From NCBI RefSeq assembly GCF_017592475.1, contig NZ_JAGFNP010000009.1, positions 62,001 to 126,000 on the forward strand: DNA of 64,000 nt, written 5' to 3'. This DNA is from Glycomyces niveus (GTDB taxonomy: Bacteria; Actinomycetota; Actinomycetes; Mycobacteriales; Micromonosporaceae). Position 1 is the first letter of the stretch, and every line of letters begins with the position of its first letter. The notes under the pieces are model-generated. The model ran no database searches. It was not told where the DNA came from and was given only the letters and a program-made list of their open reading frames with translations. Below, piece by piece: positions 8,825-19,604 of the stretch. A program made the translations under genes and the position numbers.

Positions 8825-10321
8825 ATGCCGTCCTCCCCATGGCTCCGCAAGCCGGCCGCCGTCCTGGCGGCCGCGGCAGCGGTCCTCACCTTCCTGCTCT
8901 TCACCCCCGCGGCAGCGTCCGCCGCGCCCGACACCTCGGCCTGGTACGTGATCCAGTCGCGGTCCTCAGGTCTCGTGTTCGAGATCCAGGGCGCCTCCAC
9001 CGCGACCGGCGCCGGCCTGGTCCAGAACACCCGCACCGACGCGCAGAGCCAGCAGTTCCGGTTCATCGACGCCGGCGGCGGCTATTACCGCATCCAGGCC
9101 CGCCACTCGGGCCAGGTGCTCGACGTCTGGGGCAAGAGCCTCGCCGACGGCGCGACCATCGCGCAGTACACCGACCAGAACGCGACCAACCAGCAGTGGC
9201 AGGTGCAGGAGAGCGGCGGCTACGCGACGTTCATCAGCCGCCTGTCAGGCAAGGCGCTCGACGTCTGGGAGCGCTCGACGACCCCCGGCACGCGCATCAG
9301 CCAGTACACCGCCAACGGCGGCACCAACCAGCAGTTCCAGCTCATCCCCGTCGGCGGCGGCGGCCCGGGCGGCGGCCTCGACGGCTGCACCGGCACCTCG
9401 CCGATCACCTGCCGGTACAACGTGGCACCGGGAACGTACGACGTCACCGTGGTCCTCGGCGGCGCGCAAGCCGGATCCACAGTGGTCACCGCTGAGGCCC
9501 GCCGCACCATGCTCGGCACCACGGCCACCGCCGCCGGACAGCAGGTGACCAAGACCTTCACCGTCAACGTGCGCAACCCCGAAGGCCAGCCCACCGGCGC
9601 CACCGGCAGCCAGGGCCTCGACCTGTACTTCGGCGGCTCCGCGCCGCGCGTCAGCAGCGTCACGGTCACCCCCGCAAGGCAACCGCAGCTGTTCCTCGCC
9701 GGCGACTCCACCGTCTGCGACCAGTCCACCCGCCCCTACACCGGCTGGGGCCAGCAGCTCCCGCAGTACTTCAACCAGGGCCTCTCGGTCGCCAACTACG
9801 CCGACTCGGGCGACAGCTCCGGCTCCTTCCTCTCCGACTCGCGGCTCTTCCCGACCATGCGCCCGCTCATCCGCCCGGGCGACGTCGTGCTCATCCAGTT
9901 CGGGCACAACGACAAGCAGACCAGCGCCACCACCTTCCGCGCGAACCTCACCCGCCTCATCGACGGTGTCGAAGCCCAAGGCGGCGTCCCGGTCCTCGTC
10001 ACGCCCATCGTCCGCCGCTCGTTCAACAGTGACGGCACCCTCAACAACGGCACCGCCCTGCACGTCAACGGCGTCGGCGCCGACCTGCCCCGCGAGATGC
10101 GCACCCTCGCCCAGCAGCAGGGCGTGAAGCTCATCGACCTCACCGCGCTCACCAAGCAGATGGTCGAACAGCTCGGCCCGGAACGCTCCAAGGCCCTGTT
10201 CCTCACCAACGAGGCGAGCGACAACACCCACACCTCCGAGTACGGCGCGGACCAGTTCGCGCAGCTCGTCCGCAATGAGATGCGCCGCCAGGGCATCGTG
10301 CCCGCCGGCCTGTTCCGCTGA
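8825..10321 (+). CDS. Secreted rhamnogalacturonan acetylesterase with CBM13 and an extra beta-sandwich (CE12)
   Basis: 498 aa. A Sec signal (residues 1-35, ending ASA-A) is followed by a ricin-type lectin (about 38-178) closely similar to the one in the preceding gene. Next comes an inserted domain of about 95 residues (CTGTSPITCRY to SVTVTP), a beta-sandwich often fused to bacterial CE12 enzymes. The SGNH hydrolase has Ser295 in AGDST, the GDSSGS loop, FGHND, and DNTHTSEYG at the end. It starts 34 bases after the preceding gene, in the same direction. The different architecture suggests different substrate positioning, for example acetyl at another hydroxyl, but that is inference. Confidence 0.9.
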   Translation: MPSSPWLRKPAAVLAAAAAVLTFLLFTPAAASAAPDTSAWYVIQSRSSGLVFEIQGASTATGAGLVQNTRTDAQSQQFRFIDAGGGYYRIQARHSGQVLDVWGKSLADGATIAQYTDQNATNQQWQVQESGGYATFISRLSGKALDVWERSTTPGTRISQYTANGGTNQQFQLIPVGGGGPGGGLDGCTGTSPITCRYNVAPGTYDVTVVLGGAQAGSTVVTAEARRTMLGTTATAAGQQVTKTFTVNVRNPEGQPTGATGSQGLDLYFGGSAPRVSSVTVTPARQPQLFLAGDSTVCDQSTRPYTGWGQQLPQYFNQGLSVANYADSGDSSGSFLSDSRLFPTMRPLIRPGDVVLIQFGHNDKQTSATTFRANLTRLIDGVEAQGGVPVLVTPIVRRSFNSDGTLNNGTALHVNGVGADLPREMRTLAQQQGVKLIDLTALTKQMVEQLGPERSKALFLTNEASDNTHTSEYGADQFAQLVRNEMRRQGIVPAGLFR

Positions 10322-10332
10322 GAGGAGACGCC

Positions 10333-12696
10333 TTGCACAGCAGACGATCACGATCCACCGCAGGCGCCTGCGCCGCGCTCGCGCTGGCCGGAGCGCTCGT
10401 GGGCGCGCTCGGACCGGCCGACGCGGCCTCGGCCCTCTACGGCACCGCCGAGATCCAGCCGATCGAGAGCAACCTGGCCGTGAAGCCGTGGGTCGAGGCG
10501 ACCGCGAGCAGCGGTGCGACGACCGCCCCGCTCGCGGTCGACGGCGACCCCGGGACCGCCTGGACGCCGACCGAATCCCCCGAGGGCCAATGGCTCCAGC
10601 TGGACCTCGGCGGCGCCTACGACAACCTCCGCAAGGTCCACGTGGTCTTCGCTGATCCAGGAGCCGTCCACCAGTACCGGGTGGAGGCCTCCGCGGACGG
10701 CGAGACGTGGGCGACCGTCGCCGACCGGACTGGCGCCCGAGCACCGGGCGCGGGCGGGGTCGACCTGTTCACCCGGCCAGGGACCAGGTTCGTGCGGGTC
10801 GCCGTCACGGGCGCCTCACCTGGCGCGGCGGTCGGCGTCAGCGAGTTCGAGGTCTACAACTACCTCCGCGACGACGTCGTCCTCGGCGCCGACCTGTCCT
10901 GGATGGACGACCAGCGGGGCCGCGAGTACTGGGTCCACCCGCAGGCCGAGGACCGCGGGGCGGGGCCCTTCTTGCTCGACGTCATGCAGGACAGGGGCAT
11001 GGAGTACACGCGGCTGCGGGTGTTCAACGAGCCGCGCAACGAGTCCACCGGCAACCCGAACGCTATCCCGTACCAGGGCCCCGAGCGCACGCTCACCTCC
11101 GCGAGGTGGGTCGCCGAACGCGGGCTCGGCCTCGGCATCGACTTCCATTACGCCGACTCGTGGGCCGACCCCGGCAAGCAGCCCAAACCCCGCGCCTGGG
11201 CCGAGCTGGAGTTCGAGGAGCTGACCGACGCGGTCTACGACTACACCCACGACTACGTCTCGCAGCTGGTCGCCCAGGGCACCGTCCCGGACAAGGTCGC
11301 GGTCGGCAACGAGATCGCCAACGGCTTCATGTGGGGCAGTGAGGCGGTCGGCGCTCCGTCCACAGAGGCCGTTCACGCGGGCGCGAACCCGCCGTACTTC
11401 AGGAATCAGGCCGCGGTCTACCAGTCGCAGCCCGGCGGCGGGATCCTGTGGCAGTACCGGTTCTCGCAGGACCCCGCCGAACACCAGCGCTACCTGGACT
11501 CCTGGGACCGGTTCACCACCCTGCTCGCCGCCGGGATCGCGGCCGTGCGCGACGCCTCACCGGAGTCCCAAGTGGAACTGCACTCCGTGGTCGGGCGCAT
11601 CAGCGGCATGGGCAAGGCGGGGGAGTACTGGCGGCAGTTGACGACCCGCCTCAACGCCAAGGGCCAGGACTTCGACGTGCTCGCCCTCTCGTACTACCCG
11701 GAGCACCACGGCAGCCTGGAGCAGATGGAGGCGAACCTCCACACGCTCGCAACGACATACCCGCAGTACGAGCTCGAGATCGCCGAGACCTCCTACCCCG
11801 CCGCCGGCGGCGGCACCATGCCGAACTCGACGTTCCCGCGCACCGTCCAGGGCCAGGCCGACGCCGTGCAGGCCGTCTTCCAGATGGTCAACGACATCGT
11901 GGACAATCGCGGGGCCGGGGCCCTCACCTGGGAGCCGGCGGGCTTCCAGGCGATGTTCCGGGCGGTGCCGGGCATGGCGAACACGTACGAGCCGAACGCC
12001 TCGATCGACGTCTACAACCGCAGCCGCGCCACCAACGTCATCGAGGACACCGTCTACCGCAGCGCCCTGACCGGCAGCGCACCCGAGCTGCCGGGCACGG
12101 TCGAGGTCCTCACGGTCGCCGACGGCTCCCGAGCGGCCGTCCCGGTCGACTGGGGCGACCTCCCCGCGACTGACGCGGCGGGCCGGGTCACGGTCACCGG
12201 AACGACCGAGTACGGCGAGGTCACCGCGATCGTGGACATTGTGGACGCTTACGCCTCACCGGCATGCGACGCGGTCGTGACCGGCACGCGGTCCGGCCCG
12301 CTGTCGATCGCGTCCGGCACCACCTGCCTGGCCGACGGCGCCGCAGTCCACGGCCCGGTGACCGTCGCCCAAGGCGCCAGTCTGGTCGCCGACGGCGCGC
12401 GGATCCGAGGACCGGTGACCGCCACTGGCGCGGCGGTCGTGTTCCTCTGCGGCGCCGACATATCCGGACCCGTGACGCTGGACGGCGGCACCTCGGTGAC
12501 CCTCGGCGATCCCGCCCTGGACTGCGCGTCCAACGAGATCCGCGGCCCCGTCTCGGTCACGGGCACGGCTGGCTGGAACGTCATCGCGGGCAACGACATC
12601 AGCGGCCCGCTGTCGTGCAGCGGCAACGAGCCGGCGCCGGCCGGCTCGGGCAACGAGGTGCGGGGGCCGAAGAGCGGCCAGTGCGCCGGACTGTGA
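10333..12696 (+). CDS. Large multidomain GH53 endo-galactanase with discoidin-like and C-terminal repeat domains
   Basis: 787 aa, against about 350-540 for usual GH53 enzymes. The TTG start at 10333 follows GAGGAG and lies 11 bases after the preceding stop, so the gene is translationally close to the esterase. Order: signal peptide (1-33), F5/8-type C (CBM32-like) domain (about 40-175), GH53 barrel (about 180-575) with acid/base Glu327 in VGNE and nucleophile Glu485 in IAETSY, then a Big_4-like Ig domain (about 590-645). Finally come about 135 residues of repeats with the motif [RSH]GP[VLK][ST] about every 20 residues. The barrel carries a long insertion after EIANG compared with the first galactanase. 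The role of the C-terminal repeats is unknown. Confidence 0.88.
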   Translation: MHSRRSRSTAGACAALALAGALVGALGPADAASALYGTAEIQPIESNLAVKPWVEATASSGATTAPLAVDGDPGTAWTPTESPEGQWLQLDLGGAYDNLRKVHVVFADPGAVHQYRVEASADGETWATVADRTGARAPGAGGVDLFTRPGTRFVRVAVTGASPGAAVGVSEFEVYNYLRDDVVLGADLSWMDDQRGREYWVHPQAEDRGAGPFLLDVMQDRGMEYTRLRVFNEPRNESTGNPNAIPYQGPERTLTSARWVAERGLGLGIDFHYADSWADPGKQPKPRAWAELEFEELTDAVYDYTHDYVSQLVAQGTVPDKVAVGNEIANGFMWGSEAVGAPSTEAVHAGANPPYFRNQAAVYQSQPGGGILWQYRFSQDPAEHQRYLDSWDRFTTLLAAGIAAVRDASPESQVELHSVVGRISGMGKAGEYWRQLTTRLNAKGQDFDVLALSYYPEHHGSLEQMEANLHTLATTYPQYELEIAETSYPAAGGGTMPNSTFPRTVQGQADAVQAVFQMVNDIVDNRGAGALTWEPAGFQAMFRAVPGMANTYEPNASIDVYNRSRATNVIEDTVYRSALTGSAPELPGTVEVLTVADGSRAAVPVDWGDLPATDAAGRVTVTGTTEYGEVTAIVDIVDAYASPACDAVVTGTRSGPLSIASGTTCLADGAAVHGPVTVAQGASLVADGARIRGPVTATGAAVVFLCGADISGPVTLDGGTSVTLGDPALDCASNEIRGPVSVTGTAGWNVIAGNDISGPLSCSGNEPAPAGSGNEVRGPKSGQCAGL

Positions 12697-12702
12697 ACCG
12701 AG

Positions 12703-12725
12703 AGGCCCGGCGCACCGCCGGGCCT
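12703..12725 (+). terminator. Terminator between convergent galactanase and lacI genes
   Basis: Perfect 10-bp stem AGGCCCGGCG/CGCCGGGCCT with a 3-base loop followed by TTT. It lies between the stop codons of two convergent genes and can serve both strands. Confidence 0.75.
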
Positions 12726-12740
12726 TTCGGCCGCAAGCGT

Positions 12741-13757
12741 TCAGGCGGTCGACTCCCGCTGCACGACCTCGAACGGCGCGGTGAACTCGCGGGGCGGGAT
12801 CAGCGGGTCGTCGATGCGGGAGAGGATCAGGTCGACGGCCTTGGCGGCCTTCCACCGGTGGTCGGGGCGGACCGTCGACAGCGACGGGATGAAGACCTCC
12901 GACTCGGGCAGGTCGTCGAAACCGATGACGCGGACGTCGCCGGGGACGCTCACCCCGCGGTCGTGCAGGCCCCGGATCACGCCCATGGCCACCATGTCGT
13001 TGAGCGCCACCACGCCGTCCACGCCGAGGCCTGAGTCCGCGATCCGGTGGCCGGTGGCGCGGGCGCCCTCGCGCGAGAGCGCGTCGACCACGAAGCGCAG
13101 CCGCGGGTCGGGCCGGATCCCGCGCTCCTCCAGCGCCGTCCGGTAGCCGTTGTAGCGGCGCGTGAACATCGTGAGCCGGTCGAGGTTCCCGCCGGTGACG
13201 ACGGCGATCCGCTTGCATCCCTGGTCGATCAGGTGAGCGGTCGCGGCGGCGGTGCCGGCCTCGTTCGCGACGGTGACGTGGTCGAACCGTCCCGCGGGGT
13301 CCTGCTCGCCGAGGACGACGAGCGGCGGGCTCTGGTCGGTCAGCGGGAGTCCGGGCGCGTCGGCTTCGGCGTTGGCGAGGGAGAGGATGAGGCCGTCGAG
13401 CTGGAGCCGGCGCGACTGGGCGACGGCCGCGGCCTCGCCCACGGCGACGGCCCCCGTCTGCTCGACCGCGACGTGGTAGCCGTGCCGCTGCGCCTCCTCG
13501 ATCACCAGCGCGGCGAACATGCCGAAGTAGGCGTTGCCGACCTGCGGCACGGCGAGCCCGATGACGCCGCTGCGGCCGGACCTGAGGCTCCGTGCCGCCG
13601 CGTTGATCTGGTACCCGGACTCGCGGATGGCGGCGAGGACCCGTTCGCGGGCTTCGGGGCTGACCCTGACGCGGTCGTTGATGACGTTGGAGACGGTCAT
13701 CGTCGAGACGCCGGCGAGCTCCGCCACGTCGTTCATGGTGATCCTGCCGCGCTTCAC
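12741..13757 (-). CDS. LacI-family transcriptional regulator, divergent from the xylanase
   Basis: 338 aa. The GTG start at 13757 is chosen because it gives MKRGRITMNDVAELAG, the standard LacI N-terminus, and GGAGG lies just upstream. A longer reading to 13955 would add an unconserved tail that overlaps the divergent promoter. The HTH is at residues 8-27 (DVAELAGVSTMTVSNVI), followed by a sugar-sensing domain with VIGFDDLPESE near residue 280. It points away from the GH10 xylanase. The CGAAAGTTTCG palindrome in front of the xylanase is the obvious operator candidate, so this is probably a xylan-oligosaccharide-responsive repressor. Confidence 0.92.
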   Translation of the reverse strand: MKRGRITMNDVAELAGVSTMTVSNVINDRVRVSPEARERVLAAIRESGYQINAAARSLRSGRSGVIGLAVPQVGNAYFGMFAALVIEEAQRHGYHVAVEQTGAVAVGEAAAVAQSRRLQLDGLILSLANAEADAPGLPLTDQSPPLVVLGEQDPAGRFDHVTVANEAGTAAATAHLIDQGCKRIAVVTGGNLDRLTMFTRRYNGYRTALEERGIRPDPRLRFVVDALSREGARATGHRIADSGLGVDGVVALNDMVAMGVIRGLHDRGVSVPGDVRVIGFDDLPESEVFIPSLSTVRPDHRWKAAKAVDLILSRIDDPLIPPREFTAPFEVVQRESTA

Positions 13758-13935
13758 CACGCCTCCACAACTCGCTCGCGCATCGGCCGCTCCCAGGGAG
13801 CGCCAGGGGTCCGCCGCGGCGGGGCCGCCGCGGACCCCGAGTGTATCGGCCCGCGCCTGAGCTGCCGCCGAGCGGACGAGCCGCCCGGCTTGAACAGGTG
13901 CTGCGGGCCGGCCGGTCCTCTTTGCCCGGTCCCTC

Positions 13936-15449
<1,514 letters not shown>

Positions 15450-15470
15450 CTCTCCCATCCCAGGGGAAAA

Positions 15471-15502
15471 CGACCGGGCGGCCCACACGGGCCTCCCGGT
15501 CG
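15471..15502 (+). terminator. Terminator between xylanase and copper ATPase (convergent)
   Basis: Stem CGACCGGGCGGCC / GGCCTCCCGGTCG with one mismatch and a short CACACG loop, followed by CTCCTTTCT. It lies between two convergent genes. Confidence 0.75.
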
Positions 15503-15541
15503 CTCCTTTCTCGTTGCCGCCTGACGGGATCGGCTGGAGCT

Positions 15542-17809
15542 TCAGGACTCCGGCGTGAGGTCGACCCTGCGGAGCAGCTGGGCGTTGAGCGCGACCACGA
15601 TGGTGGAGGCCGACATGAGGATCGCGCCGACCGCCGGGCTGAGGGTGATGCCGACGCCGGCGAGGACGCCGGCGGCGAGCGGGATCGCCACGATGTTGTA
15701 GCCCGCGGCCCAGCCCAGGTTCTCGACCATCTTGCGGTAGCCGGCCTTCGAGAGGCGGCGGACGCCGCCGACGCCGCGCGGGTCGGAGGAGGCCAGGACC
15801 ACGCCGGCGGACTCGATCGCGACGTCGGTGCCCGCGCCGATCGCGATGCCCACGTCGGCCCGCGCGAGCGCGGGGGCGTCGTTGACGCCGTCGCCGACCA
15901 TCGCCACTCGCAGGCCGCGGGACTGCAGGTCGGCCACGGCCCGGTCCTTGTCCTCGGGCAGGACCTCGGCGAAGACCTCGTCGTCGGCGGTGAACCCGAG
16001 GTCGGCGGCGACCGCGTCGGCCACCGCCCGCGCGTCGCCGGTGATCATCGCGATCTTCTGCACCCCGAGGGAACGCAGGTCGGCGACGGCCTGCTTGGCC
16101 TCCGGGCGGACCTCGTCCTCGAGCGCGATCGCGCCGAGCACCTTGGCCCCGTCCTCGAGGCCGATCAGGTAGAGCACCGTGGCGCCCCGGCCCGACCAGG
16201 TCTCGACGTCCCCGCTCAGGTCGTCGGGAGCTTCGATCCCGAGTTCGCGCAGCAGCGCGGGGCCGCCGACCGCGTAGCGGCGGCCGTCGACGGTCGCCTC
16301 GACGCCTTTGCCGGTGCGCGAACGGAAGTCCGTGGCGTGCGCGCCTTCACCGTGCTCGTGCCCGTGGTGGGCCACGATTGCGCGGGCCAGCGGGTGCTCG
16401 GAGTCGGACTCCACCGCCGCGGCCAGGTGCAGCACCTCGTCGGTGTCGCGGCCGCCCGCCCCGGCGATGCCGGCGACAGTGTGCTCGCCCTTGGTGAGCG
16501 TCCCGGTCTTGTCGAAGAGCACGGCGTCCACAGTGCGCATGCGCTCGATCGCGAGCCGGTCCTTCACGAGGATGCCGGCCTTCGCCGAGACTGCCGTGGT
16601 GATCGAGATGACCAGCGGGATCGCGAGGCCGAGCGCGTGCGGGCAGGCGATGACGAGGACCGTCACCGTGCGGACCACGCCCGAGGTCGCGTCGCCCAGG
16701 AGCGACCAGACCGTGAACGTGACGACGCCCGCGGCCATGGCGACGTAGAAGAGCAGCGCGGCGAACTTGTCGGCGAGGACCTGCCCGCGGCCGCGCGACT
16801 CCTGCGCCTGCGAGACGAGGCGCTGGATGCCCGCGAGCGCGGTGTCGTCGCCGACCGCGTTGACGCGCACGCGGATCGCCGAGTCGGTGGCGACGGTCCC
16901 TGCCACGACCCGGTCGCCCTCGTCCCTCGGCACGGGCCGGGACTCGCCGGTGATCATGGACTCGTCCATCTCGGCCTCCCCGGCGGCGATCTCGCCGTCG
17001 GCCGGCACGCGCGAGCCTGAGCGGACCAGCACCACGTCGCCGACGCCCAGCTCGTGCACCGGCACCGTCGAGGTGCTCCCGTCCTCGCCCACCCGCTCGG
17101 CCTCGTCGGGCAGCAGCGCCGCGAGCGCGGCGAGCGCCCCGCGGGCCTGCCCGATGGCCTTCATCTCCTGCCAGTGACCGAGCAGCATGATGGTGACGAG
17201 TGCGCCGAGCTCCCACCAGAACTCGAGGTCGAACAGGCCGAGACTCGTTGCGAGCGAAGCGATGTAAGCGACCGTGATGGCGGTGGCGATGAGCAGCATC
17301 ATGCCGGGCGCGCGGTCGCGGATCTCGCGGACGCCGCCGACGAGGAACGGCCGGCCGCCGTAGAGGAACACGGCCGTGCCGAGGACGGGGCCGACGAGCT
17401 CGATGGCGGGGAAGTCCAGTGTGTACCCGAACCAGTCCATCACCATGTGGCTGGTGACGACCAGCGGCACGGTCATGGCCAGGCTGAGCCAGAACTTGCG
17501 GCGGAAGGCTTCCGGGTCGTGCCCGGCGTGCTTGTCATGGCCGGTGTGTTCGCCATGGCCTGAGTCGGCTGTGTGGGTGGTGTGCTCGCCGTGAGCGTCA
17601 TGGCCTCCGTCGGCGCTGTGGGTGGTGTGGGCGCCGTGCTCGGCCTCGGCGTGATGCCGGCCGTGGTCGGCTGGGGCCGAGTGCTCCCCGTGGCCGTGGT
17701 GCTCGTGGTGCCCTCCCGCGGCCGGACCGGCATCGGGCTCGGTGTGGTCGGCGTGGTGCGTGCGCTGGTGGTGCCCCGTGTCGTCGCCGTGGGCATGGTG
17801 ACCGCTCAC
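15542..17809 (-). CDS. copB: Copper-translocating P-type ATPase, CopB type, with His-rich N-terminus
   Basis: P1B-ATPase, 755 aa, in the cytoplasmic membrane. The first 95 residues are a soft-metal sponge with about 29 histidines, in place of the CxxC domain of CopA. Eight hydrophobic spans follow. The transport motif is CPH (Cys389-Pro-His391), the signature of the CopB/P1B-3 subgroup. The phosphorylated Asp433 is in DKTGTLT; the TGES loop and the GDGVNDAPAL hinge are intact. The GTG at 17809 has AGGAG six bases upstream; a longer reading to 18742 would run through the neighbouring regulator on the other strand. A CsoR-like palindrome stands 37 bases upstream, so copper induction is expected. 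Export of Cu(I)/Cu(II) or Ag(I) is the family role. Confidence 0.93.
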   Translation of the reverse strand: MSGHHAHGDDTGHHQRTHHADHTEPDAGPAAGGHHEHHGHGEHSAPADHGRHHAEAEHGAHTTHSADGGHDAHGEHTTHTADSGHGEHTGHDKHAGHDPEAFRRKFWLSLAMTVPLVVTSHMVMDWFGYTLDFPAIELVGPVLGTAVFLYGGRPFLVGGVREIRDRAPGMMLLIATAITVAYIASLATSLGLFDLEFWWELGALVTIMLLGHWQEMKAIGQARGALAALAALLPDEAERVGEDGSTSTVPVHELGVGDVVLVRSGSRVPADGEIAAGEAEMDESMITGESRPVPRDEGDRVVAGTVATDSAIRVRVNAVGDDTALAGIQRLVSQAQESRGRGQVLADKFAALLFYVAMAAGVVTFTVWSLLGDATSGVVRTVTVLVIACPHALGLAIPLVISITTAVSAKAGILVKDRLAIERMRTVDAVLFDKTGTLTKGEHTVAGIAGAGGRDTDEVLHLAAAVESDSEHPLARAIVAHHGHEHGEGAHATDFRSRTGKGVEATVDGRRYAVGGPALLRELGIEAPDDLSGDVETWSGRGATVLYLIGLEDGAKVLGAIALEDEVRPEAKQAVADLRSLGVQKIAMITGDARAVADAVAADLGFTADDEVFAEVLPEDKDRAVADLQSRGLRVAMVGDGVNDAPALARADVGIAIGAGTDVAIESAGVVLASSDPRGVGGVRRLSKAGYRKMVENLGWAAGYNIVAIPLAAGVLAGVGITLSPAVGAILMSASTIVVALNAQLLRRVDLTPES

Positions 17810-17845
17810 TGGAGGCTCCTTCCTCTGGTTGCCGAACGCCTCGAC

Positions 17846-17868
17846 CATATACCCCCTAGGGGTATATG
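17846..17868 (-). promoter_or_regulatory. CsoR-like copper operator
   Basis: Perfect inverted repeat with 10-bp arms CATATACCCC and GGGGTATATG around CTA. This is the TACCCC-n-GGGGTA pattern recognised by CsoR copper repressors. It lies 37 bp upstream of the CopB start and 125 bp from the divergent regulator gene. No csoR gene is in the window, so the repressor must be encoded elsewhere. Confidence 0.8.
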
Positions 17869-17992
17869 ACAAGCCAATGCGACCACTAATCCACCCGAGG
17901 TATTCCCGCGCCCCGGCCTGAGAAACAGGGGTGCCCCCGACCGGCGTCCGACCAGGACGGGATCTGTCACCGTCATGGCGGATGATCGGCCC

Positions 17993-18949
17993 ATGTCCGA
18001 CACCACCGCCCGCGCGCTCAGTCTGCTCAACCTGCTGCAATCGCACCGGCACTGGTCCGCGCCGGAGCTGGCCCGGCGGCTCGGCGTCACCGTCCGGACC
18101 GTGCGGCGGGACGTCGGACGCCTCCGCGACCTCGGCTACCGCATCGACTCCGCGCCGGGCGCGTTCGGCGGCTACCGCCTCGAAGCGGGCGCCTCGCTGC
18201 CGCCGCTGCTGCTCTCCGACGAAGAGGCGGTCGCCATCGCGATCGGGCTCCGCCTCGTCGCGGCGGGCCGCCTCGCCCGCGGCGCCGAGTTCGCCCTGTC
18301 GGTCCTCGCGAAGCTCGAGCAGGTGCTGCCCGCCCGGCTCCGGCGGCGCGTGCGCGCCTTCGGCCCCGAACCCGGGACCGCGGGCCGGGACGGGGCCGCG
18401 ACCGACGTGCTCGTGGACCTGGCCCTGGCGTGCCGCGACCGCGAACGCGTGCGGCTGCGGTACCGCCCCGGCGGCGGCGAGGAGCAGGAGCGGCGGGTCG
18501 AACCGCACACGCTCGTCCCGGCCGGCGGCGACTGGTACCTCGTCTGCTGGGACCTCGACCGCGCCGACTGGCGCACCTTCCGCGCCGACCGCCTCGCCGC
18601 CGTCGAGCATCTGCGGGTCGGCAGCACCCCTCGCGTGCTGTCGCCCCGGCAGGTGGACGAGTTCGTCACCGTCGCAAGGACATGGAGCCCTGGGGTGCCC
18701 GACGCGGCGGCGATCGTCGACATGCCGCTCGCGGACTTCCAAGCGGCCCTGGGCGAGTGGGCGAAGGGCGCGACGGCGGAGGGACCAGAGCGGACGCGCT
18801 GGCCGGTGGGCGGGGCGAGCGCGCGGGACATCGCGTACGGCCTCTCGTGGCTCCCGGCGGGCACGCCCTACCGGGTCGAGCTCCCCGAGGCGGACCGGGC
18901 CGAGCTGCGCGCGCTGCTCGCGCGGACGGCCGACGCGCTGGACCGGTGA
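17993..18949 (+). CDS. HTH/WYL-domain transcriptional regulator (YafY type)
   Basis: 318 aa. An N-terminal winged HTH of the DeoR/HTH_11 type (residues 5-60: SAPELARRLGVTVRTVRRDVGRL) is followed by a WYL domain (about 135-215, RVEPHTLV and WYLVCWD) and a C-terminal WCX part. The WYL domain is thought to sense nucleic acid or nucleotide-like ligands. An ATG six codons earlier (17975) is also possible; 17993 was chosen because it begins at the conserved MSDTTARAL stretch. It is divergent from the copper ATPase and immediately precedes the convergent VOC gene. Such genes often regulate an adjacent VOC or glyoxalase gene, but nothing in the sequence proves that here. Confidence 0.85.
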   Translation: MSDTTARALSLLNLLQSHRHWSAPELARRLGVTVRTVRRDVGRLRDLGYRIDSAPGAFGGYRLEAGASLPPLLLSDEEAVAIAIGLRLVAAGRLARGAEFALSVLAKLEQVLPARLRRRVRAFGPEPGTAGRDGAATDVLVDLALACRDRERVRLRYRPGGGEEQERRVEPHTLVPAGGDWYLVCWDLDRADWRTFRADRLAAVEHLRVGSTPRVLSPRQVDEFVTVARTWSPGVPDAAAIVDMPLADFQAALGEWAKGATAEGPERTRWPVGGASARDIAYGLSWLPAGTPYRVELPEADRAELRALLARTADALDR

Positions 18950-18975
18950 CCGCGGCCACCGGCCCAGCGCGGCCC

Positions 18976-19521
18976 TCAGCCGGCGGCTCGGGTGTCGCGG
19001 ATCGCGCTCATCGCCTCGTCGAGAGAGGAGTGGAGGTACTCCAGCTCAGGCGTGGCGAACGCGCTCCAATCGGCGCTCTCCTCGGTCTCGGACCACCCTT
19101 CGGCGTCCCCGGACCAGTCCTGCGCCGCGCCAGGGTCGTGCCGGTAGACCCACCACAGGTTCGACGCCGGGTCCTGGAAGCGGGCGAGGGTGTCGCCGAA
19201 GAAGTCGGTGGGCCGCGTGACGATGCGTCCGCCGAGCTTCTCGGCCCGGGCGAGGACCGCTTCGACGTCGTCGACGTACACGCGGATCAGCGAAGGCGTG
19301 AACGGCCAGGCGGGCTTGCGGTCGGCGACCGTCACGGTCGAATCGCCGATCCGCAGTTCGGCGTGCAGGATCAGCCCGTCGGTGTCGAGCGTGCGGGCCT
19401 CGGGCACGTCTTCGGCGTCGAAGACGGCGACCAGGAACTCGATCAGGTCCCCGGCGGCGTCGGCGACGATGAACGGGTTCACGGTGTTCGAACCGGCCGG
19501 GACGGCGGGTGCAGTGGCCAT
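18976..19521 (-). CDS. VOC-superfamily (glyoxalase/PhnB-like) protein
   Basis: 181 aa, a single vicinal-oxygen-chelate unit. The PhnB-like start NPFIVADAAGDLIEFLVAVF and the later IRVYVDDVEAVLARAEKLGG and FGDTLARFQDPASNLWWVY segments are the two beta-alpha-beta-beta-beta modules. About 40 C-terminal residues (tryptophan- and glutamate-rich) are an extra tail. Substrate unknown; the family includes isomerases, dioxygenases and antibiotic-binding proteins. It is convergent with the WYL regulator, with a 26-bp gap. Confidence 0.75.
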   Translation of the reverse strand: MATAPAVPAGSNTVNPFIVADAAGDLIEFLVAVFDAEDVPEARTLDTDGLILHAELRIGDSTVTVADRKPAWPFTPSLIRVYVDDVEAVLARAEKLGGRIVTRPTDFFGDTLARFQDPASNLWWVYRHDPGAAQDWSGDAEGWSETEESADWSAFATPELEYLHSSLDEAMSAIRDTRAAG

Positions 19522-19604
19522 GGCGTTTTCCTCTCATCGGAGATTGACTCCGCCATGGTCACCGGCGATGAGGACCGATCCTGTCCGCATCGCCGAACCG
19601 ATTT

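Noticed and set aside
17810..18742. N-terminal extension of the copper ATPase frame
   Set aside because: It overlaps the WYL regulator on the other strand and the CsoR-like operator. The GTG at 17809 has an ideal ribosome site and the His-rich start.
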